A model generated the notes under the pieces. The model saw only the letters and a program-made list of their open reading frames with translations. It searched no databases and was not told where the DNA came from. A DNA stretch of 11,025 nucleotides, from the NCBI GenBank assembly GCA_947623705.1, contig CANQHT010000036.1, positions 1-11,025 on the forward strand, given 5' to 3'. This document shows positions 7,531 through 11,025 of this stretch, one piece after another. The DNA comes from an uncultured Bacilli bacterium (GTDB lineage: Bacteria > Bacillota_I > Bacilli_A > RF39 > UBA660). The position numbers were made by a program, and so were the translations under genes. Each line of letters begins with the position of its first letter. Positions within the stretch are counted from its first letter, which is position 1.

Positions 7531-8459
7531 GGGGTATGAATCCATTCTTCCGTCATTTCTAAATCGGTAGGAACTCTTTTTATAAATTCATTTAGCATAG
7601 TAGGTAATTCTTCTTTAGTAGCTAAAAACTTTCCATCCGTAAATTGACTAGCATTATCGACTTTTCTAACTCCCGGTAAGGTATTAACTATTTCGGGATT
7701 ACATACTTTAGGAATAAAATAACTTACTAAACACTTACCGTCATCACCTATATCTATTTCTATTGATAAAGCATGTCCTTTATCCCGAACCATCATAATT
7801 ATTTTCTGACTACTATTAATGGCTACAATATCAGTTATTCCTGCATCACCTTTAACATCTAAATTATGTAATATATTTTTAGCCAGTTCATTATCATCAC
7901 CATATAAAGTATAATCGTTATTACCACTTATTGTATAACCACCAACTGGGGAAGTAAAACTATAAGGTCTTCCAACTACTTCTTGAATAGGCAAATTTTT
8001 TAAAATATCTTCATTATTAATGACATATTTATGAATAGCGTGTAACATTTCATTAACGGTCTTTGCTAAATGCATATCAGTCCCAAAGTGCATAGTATAA
8101 CCAATATTATCATAATTAACTGTTTCAATAAATTCTTCCCGCATATCACTTAATCTATTAATATAAAAAGATTTTAATTTAGTATAATTGTAACTCATAT
8201 CTTTAAGTTCATTATCTAAATTATCAAAAAATTTATTTATTACATTTTCTTCAGAAGTCCATCCTAAAGATTTAACCATTTGTAAGAAATACCTTCTTAT
8301 ATCTTGAATACCACTTACTAATAAATCATAATATTTAAATAAATCTTCTTCAGTTAAATTAGTTTCATCAGGATACTTTAATTTAATTAATTCTTTTTTG
8401 ATTGCTAAATCATATTTAAAAAACAATTCAAATTTTTTAAAGTTTTCTTCTTTATTCAT
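7521..8459 (-). CDS. Unrecognised soluble protein, 312 residues
   Basis: I do not recognise this family. The protein has no signal peptide or membrane segment. Residues 1-150 look almost entirely helical and rich in Lys, Glu, Phe and Leu. They end in a conspicuous HFGTDMHLAKTVNEMLHAIH stretch (about 124-143). Residues 160-260 have alternating strand-like segments with several Gly-Asp turns (GDDN, GDAG, GDDG), and the end is mixed. There are two cysteines (243, 253) and no obvious catalytic motif. Start chosen at 8459: GGTGA at 8469-8465 lies five bases before this ATG, and the predicted transcription start near 8492 excludes the longer in-frame ATG at 8516. It is transcribed alone and leftward, between topA and the divergent operon. 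The length, ribosome site and promoter support a real gene. Confidence 0.8.
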   Translation of the reverse strand: MNKEENFKKFELFFKYDLAIKKELIKLKYPDETNLTEEDLFKYYDLLVSGIQDIRRYFLQMVKSLGWTSEENVINKFFDNLDNELKDMSYNYTKLKSFYINRLSDMREEFIETVNYDNIGYTMHFGTDMHLAKTVNEMLHAIHKYVINNEDILKNLPIQEVVGRPYSFTSPVGGYTISGNNDYTLYGDDNELAKNILHNLDVKGDAGITDIVAINSSQKIIMMVRDKGHALSIEIDIGDDGKCLVSYFIPKVCNPEIVNTLPGVRKVDNASQFTDGKFLATKEELPTMLNEFIKRVPTDLEMTEEWIHTPKK

Positions 8460-8498
8460 TATCTTCACCATCTTAATATTAGCATATTTATTTAACTT

Positions 8499-8527
8499 TT
8501 TATATCTAATAGACATATATTTGACAA
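8499..8527 (-). promoter_or_regulatory. Promoter of the 312-residue protein gene (leftward)
   Basis: Read on the minus strand, TTGTCA (8527-8522) and TATAAA (8504-8499) are spaced by 17 bases, one mismatch each from consensus. Transcription would start near 8492, giving a leader of about 33 bases. An alternative extended -10 (TGCTAATAT, 8484-8476) lacks a good -35. Confidence 0.6.
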
Positions 8528-8544
8528 AAAAACTATTTACTATC

Positions 8545-8573
8545 TTAAAATTATTCTAAATATTTGTTATAAT
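8545..8573 (+). promoter_or_regulatory. Promoter of the thioredoxin-like/frr operon
   Basis: TGTTATAAT (8565-8573) is a perfect extended -10 box. The -35 position 17 bases upstream is the weak TTAAAA (8545-8550), which suits an extended -10 promoter. The start near 8580 lies almost at the ribosome site AGGTGG (8581-8586), so the leader is about 10 bases. It is divergent from the promoter at 8499-8527. Confidence 0.7.
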
Positions 8574-8589
8574 CTATTGTAGGTGGAAT

Positions 8590-9180
8590 ATGAAAAAGAA
8601 ATTGTTTAAAAATAAAGTTCAAATGGTTATTTATATTATTTTATTTATTGTCTGTATTGGGTTATTTATCTATGTAGGTAATATCGATTTTTCTAAAAAT
8701 GCCGAGACTGATGCTCATAAGATGGCTAATTTATATGATTTAGTACCACAAGATAATGTCTATACTTTTGCGGATGCTTCCGATGCTTTAAATATTTTAT
8801 CCGGTCGAAGTGGCATTGTTTTATTTGGATTTCCCGAAAATATTTGGACAAATTATACCGCTAAATATTTAAATGAAGTAGCAAAGGAATTAAAAATTGA
8901 TAAAATCTATTATTATGATTTCTTAAGAGATCGAGAAGAGAATAATGGAACTTATGAAACTGTCTTAAATAAATTAGAAGGTTATGTACCGATATTTGAT
9001 AAAAATCATAAAGATATTCAAGCCCCAACGATATTAGTAGTTAAGAAAGGTAAAATAATTGCTTATATCGATGATACATCAATTATGAAACTTAATATTA
9101 GTCCAAAAGATTATTATACCGATTATCAAATAAATATTACGAAAGATGCCATTAAAAGAGCGTTATATGAATATCTTTAA
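8590..9180 (+). CDS. Membrane-anchored thioredoxin-fold protein lacking catalytic cysteines
   Basis: The 196-residue protein begins with KKKLFKNK, then one membrane helix (about 11-29), so the rest should lie outside the cell. The outer part follows a thioredoxin-like pattern: strand GIVLFG (75-80), then FPENIWTNYTAKYLNEVAKEL (81-101), strand IDKIYYYDF (103-111), and the cis-Pro loop APTILVVKKGKI (145-156). In related Gram-positive thioredoxin-family proteins the segment after the first strand reads GFPxCPWC. Here the two Cys positions are Asn84 and Thr87 while the Trp between them is kept. The only cysteine in the protein (22) is in the membrane. Thiol-disulfide exchange is therefore unlikely; a binding, chaperone or scaffold role is possible. 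ATG 8590 follows AGGTGG. The gene leads an operon, 15 bases before the next gene. The fold is inferred from pattern only. Confidence 0.72.
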   Translation: MKKKLFKNKVQMVIYIILFIVCIGLFIYVGNIDFSKNAETDAHKMANLYDLVPQDNVYTFADASDALNILSGRSGIVLFGFPENIWTNYTAKYLNEVAKELKIDKIYYYDFLRDREENNGTYETVLNKLEGYVPIFDKNHKDIQAPTILVVKKGKIIAYIDDTSIMKLNISPKDYYTDYQINITKDAIKRALYEYL

Positions 9181-9195
9181 AAGGAGAGATAATTA

Positions 9196-9951
9196 ATGGA
9201 AGAGAATTTAAAAAGTAAAGTTGGTTTTGTCTTATTTATAATTATAGTTCTTTCTTTAGCAGTAGGTGGTTTCGTCTTAACTAAGTATGTTTCAAGTGAA
9301 GATATGTTTAAAGAAGAAGATGAAGAAGAAATAGTTAGTTATAAAATCAAAGAAGATGAAGATTATATTTATTATGATAATGCAGTAACTATCAGTGAAA
9401 GTGCCGAAATATATACAAAAGATGTGCATATTAATATCAAAGGTTATGATGATATAAGTGATTCTTTAAATAATGAAAATGAAAAAGTTTATAAAGCCAA
9501 TATTACTTATATACCGGAAGATATTAATAAAGAAACGATTAATTATAATAATGATAATATTTATACTTTAACTTATCGTAATTATAATGATTATAACTTT
9601 GTTAAATATGCTAGTTTAGTAGTTAATGATTTTAAATATAGCTGTTTTTATAATATATCAGCCTATAATTTAAAATCTTATGTCTTTGATACAGAAAAAG
9701 GTGTTTTATTAGAAGAGGATGATTTATTAGAATTATATAATATTACTAAAGATGAAATGCTTGATAAATTAAAACAAAAATTGCAAGATGATGGTAAAGA
9801 TGGTATAATTTTAGTTGAGGAAACATTAAATGATTTAAAATATAGTTTATATATTAATACTTATGGAGCATTAGTTATGAATTATATGGCCAAGACTAAT
9901 GAAGAAGATGTTAATGTCTTTGGGGAAATGGAGGTTAAATTATGGACTTAA
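9196..9951 (+). CDS. Membrane-anchored extracytoplasmic protein, possibly DUF3298/RsiV-like
   Basis: This 251-residue protein has a short charged N-terminus, one membrane helix (about 10-31) and an acidic segment (EDMFKEEDEEE, 35-45). A long Asn/Asp/Tyr-rich domain with many strand-like stretches then follows, which should face outward. The portion SYVFDTEKGVLLEEDDLLELY (161-181), then a helix, then YSLYINTYGALVMNY (216-230), resembles the C-terminal domain found in RsiV- and PdaC-type surface proteins (DUF3298). That is a weak similarity by eye. There is no polysaccharide deacetylase catalytic domain. ATG 9196 has a strong ribosome site, AGGAGA at 9182-9187, eight bases upstream. The gene lies 15 bases after the thioredoxin-fold gene and overlaps frr by 10 bases. 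The pair may work together at the outer membrane face. Function not established. Confidence 0.75.
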   Translation: MEENLKSKVGFVLFIIIVLSLAVGGFVLTKYVSSEDMFKEEDEEEIVSYKIKEDEDYIYYDNAVTISESAEIYTKDVHINIKGYDDISDSLNNENEKVYKANITYIPEDINKETINYNNDNIYTLTYRNYNDYNFVKYASLVVNDFKYSCFYNISAYNLKSYVFDTEKGVLLEEDDLLELYNITKDEMLDKLKQKLQDDGKDGIILVEETLNDLKYSLYINTYGALVMNYMAKTNEEDVNVFGEMEVKLWT

Positions 9952-10475
9952 ATACGGAAGAAAAAATGCTTAAAGCAATAGAAAATTTAGATAGTAGATT
10001 ATTAAGTATTAGAGCAGGAAGAGCAAATCCGGCGATGCTTAATGGAATTATGGTAGATTATTATGGGACAATGACTCCCCTTAATGCGATTAGTAATGTA
10101 ACAGTACCAGAAGCAAGACAATTATTTATTAAACCATTTGACAGAAGTGCTTTAAAGAATATTGAAAAAGCGATTAATGAATCTAATTTAGGTATTGCTC
10201 CAAGTAATAATGGGGAAATGATTATTATAACTATTCCCGAACTTACAGAGGACCGAAGAAAAGAATATGTTAAAAGTGCTAAAAGTATTGGAGAAGAAGC
10301 CAAGATTGCTTTAAGAAACATAAGACAGGAAGATAATGATAAAATTAAAAAAGCCGAACTTCCAGAAGATGAAGAAAAATTATATTTAGAAGATGTTCAA
10401 GAATTAATTAACAAATATAATAAAATAGTTGATGATAAAGTTAAAGAAAAAGAAAATGAATTAATGCAAATATAA
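9942..10475 (+). CDS. frr: Ribosome recycling factor
   Basis: RRF splits the post-termination ribosome together with EF-G so that subunits can be reused. The 177-residue protein matches the family throughout: IRAGRANPAML (23-33), VDYYGTMTPLNAI (38-50), VPEARQLFIKPFD (55-67), SNLGIAPSNNGEMI (81-94), LTEDRRKEYVK (101-111) and ALRNIRQE (123-130). In the last block, Arg125 and Arg128 correspond to E. coli Arg129 and Arg132. It is shorter than the usual ~185 because of a clipped N-terminus and a shorter loop near residues 136-146. ATG 9942 lies seven bases after GGAGG (9930-9934), inside the end of the preceding gene, so it is translationally coupled to it. frr usually follows tsf and pyrH; here it follows two envelope-protein genes. 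A terminator lies at its stop codon. Confidence 0.97.
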   Translation: MDLNTEEKMLKAIENLDSRLLSIRAGRANPAMLNGIMVDYYGTMTPLNAISNVTVPEARQLFIKPFDRSALKNIEKAINESNLGIAPSNNGEMIIITIPELTEDRRKEYVKSAKSIGEEAKIALRNIRQEDNDKIKKAELPEDEEKLYLEDVQELINKYNKIVDDKVKEKENELMQI

Positions 10476-10502
10476 AAGAAAGTCGTTAGTGACTTTCTTT
10501 TT
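10474..10502. terminator. Bidirectional terminator shared by frr and the XRE regulator
   Basis: AAAAGAAAGTC (10474-10484) pairs with GACTTTCTTTT (10491-10501) around a GTTAGT loop. T-rich sequence follows on the right for frr (to 10502) and on the left for the leftward gene, whose stop codon (10488-10486) lies in the loop. The hairpin begins within the frr stop codon. Confidence 0.85.
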
Positions 10503-10722
10503 CTACGATTGATTTTGGATATGGTTCTCTTTTATCAGTTTTATAAAGTAGATAATCGATACTAGTATTATAATAATCTGATAATTTTAAAAGTATTGAT
10601 ACCGGAATATTTATTTTTTCTAATTCATATTTACTATAATTTGACTGATCAACATTTAAATACTTAGCAATATCTTTTTGATATAAGTCTTTATCTTCTC
10701 TTAATTCTTTTAATCTATTCAT
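10486..10722 (-). CDS. Small XRE/Cro-CI family transcriptional regulator
   Basis: The 78-residue protein is little more than one HTH_3 domain. Residues 1-60 show the standard pattern: LKELREDKDLYQKDIAKYL, the turn and recognition helix VDQSNYSKYELEK (24-36), IPVSILLKLSDYYNTSIDYLL (39-59). A short charged tail follows. It binds DNA as a likely dimer. There is no ligand-binding or protease domain, so any signal would have to come from a partner or from protein level. ATG 10722 has the ribosome site GGTGAT (10731-10726). It is transcribed away from a 227-bp spacer that holds a strong opposing promoter flanked by repeated CCTAT half-sites, its probable operator. A clear promoter for the regulator itself was not found. 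The family is certain; the target is inferred. Confidence 0.93.
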   Translation of the reverse strand: MNRLKELREDKDLYQKDIAKYLNVDQSNYSKYELEKINIPVSILLKLSDYYNTSIDYLLYKTDKREPYPKSIVEKESH

Positions 10723-10753
10723 ACAATCACCATTTATATAATATCTTAGTTAC

Positions 10754-10812
10754 ATTTTACCTATTGACATATAGGTATATTTTGCCTATAATTAATTTAG
10801 ATAGGATAAAAT
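10754..10812. promoter_or_regulatory. Candidate XRE operator array
   Basis: Four copies of a CCTAT half-site alternate in orientation: CCTAT 10760-10764, ATAGG 10771-10775, CCTAT 10785-10789, ATAGG 10801-10805. The first pair forms a perfect palindrome, TACCTAT (10758-10764) and ATAGGTA (10771-10777). The 11-mers ATTTTACCTAT (10754-10764) and ATTTTGCCTAT (10779-10789) are direct repeats 25 bases apart, and an inverted relative ATAGGATAAAAT ends at 10812. The sites cover the -35, the spacer, the -10 and the start point of the rightward promoter. Binding by the adjacent XRE protein is an inference. Confidence 0.7.
10764..10792 (+). promoter_or_regulatory. Perfect-consensus promoter reading toward the right edge
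   Basis: TTGACA (10764-10769) and TATAAT (10787-10792) match consensus at all twelve bases with the optimal 17-base spacer. Transcription would start near 10799, about 150 bases before the next start codon. The -35 box sits at the centre of the TACCTAT/ATAGGTA palindrome, so a bound regulator would block polymerase. Confidence 0.85.
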
Positions 10813-10851
10813 ATATCGATTATGTGTAAAGTAAGTAAATATTACAAAATA

Positions 10852-10890
10852 TATGATATACATTAATACGATTTTTATGATATACTTAAT
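10852..10890 (+). repeat. Imperfect direct repeat in the leader of the last gene
   Basis: TATGATATACATTAAT (10852-10867) and TATGATATACTTAAT (10876-10890) differ by one deleted base and are 24 bases apart. They lie between the consensus promoter and the start of the last gene. The second copy contains TATACT (10881-10886), which could be a -10 box but has no -35. Role unknown. Confidence 0.5.
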
Positions 10891-10949
10891 GCATATATAA
10901 AGAATATTTGCTTATCTATTGTTTATAATAAAAGAAGGAGTAGTTGCTT

Positions 10950-11025
10950 ATGAATAAACAAAATAAAATATCACTTATTTTAGGAGTATTAGTCTTAACA
11001 GTATTAATAGTAACATCATCTTTTG
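10950..11025 (+). CDS. 5' end of a membrane or secreted protein gene (partial)
   Basis: Twenty-five residues are visible: a short basic start (MNKQNK) and then a hydrophobic run (ISLILGVLVLTVLIVTSSF) that is either a signal peptide or a membrane anchor. The gene runs off the right edge, so the protein cannot be identified. ATG 10950 is preceded by AAGGAG (10935-10940) at nine bases, a good ribosome site. It is the first gene downstream of the consensus promoter at 10764-10792 and is the likely target of the XRE regulator. A TATAAT at 10924-10929 without a recognisable -35 could be a second, weaker promoter. Confidence 0.7.
   Translation, partial: MNKQNKISLILGVLVLTVLIVTSSF

Noticed and set aside
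8460..8516. Longer N-terminus for the leftward 312-residue protein
   Set aside because: The predicted transcription start (about 8492) lies downstream of the ATG at 8516, the extra residues are encoded by promoter-like sequence, and GGTGA supports the ATG at 8459.
10061..10321. Leftward 86-codon open frame inside frr
   Set aside because: It is antisense to strongly conserved frr sequence and has no expression signals.
10822..10900. Two small open frames (14-15 codons) starting at 10822 and 10853 in the leader
   Set aside because: Neither has a ribosome site, and both are as expected by chance in A/T-rich DNA.

Overview
The window is AT-rich chromosomal DNA, most likely from an uncultured gut-type member of the Bacilli or a Mollicutes-like lineage. 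The evidence is the very low GC content, strong Shine-Dalgarno sites, consensus sigma-A-type promoters, U-run intrinsic terminators, an LtaS-type lipoteichoic acid synthase, and the rbgA-rnhB gene pair typical of low-GC Gram-positives. Every tryptophan I checked in the recognised proteins is TGG and several genes end on TGA, so the genetic code is the standard bacterial one, not the Mycoplasma code. The exact taxon is an inference.

Bases 1-4115 form one rightward operon: the 3' end of an unrecognised gene, the 50S-assembly GTPase rbgA, ribonuclease HII (rnhB), and an LtaS-like membrane phosphoglycerol transferase with an unusual 127-residue charged cytoplasmic tail. The genes overlap or nearly touch, and the operon ends in a strong terminator. 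A self-contained cassette follows (4129-5395): a perfect 11-bp inverted repeat lying over a promoter, then a DUF4143-type AAA ATPase with a winged-helix-like segment and a degenerate nuclease-like domain. Bases 5421-7526 hold DNA topoisomerase I (topA) with its own promoter. In Bacillus subtilis rbgA, rnhB and topA lie in the same order with other genes between them, so the ltaS-like gene and the ATPase cassette look like lineage-specific replacements in an old gene neighbourhood.

topA converges on a leftward gene of unknown function (7521-8459) and the two share one terminator hairpin. That gene diverges from a rightward three-gene operon (8545-10501). This operon encodes a membrane-anchored thioredoxin-fold protein that has lost both catalytic cysteines, a membrane-anchored extracytoplasmic protein, and ribosome recycling factor (frr). 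frr converges on a small leftward XRE regulator (10486-10722), again sharing a hairpin. Between this regulator and a truncated membrane or secreted protein gene (10950 onward) lies a perfect-consensus promoter covered by four CCTAT half-sites, which is a strong candidate for the XRE operator.

Most of the window is core information processing and envelope biology. The more unusual parts are the ATPase cassette with its promoter palindrome, the charge-block tail of the LtaS-like protein, the cysteine-less thioredoxin-fold protein cotranscribed with frr, and the XRE operator array driving an incomplete gene at the right edge.
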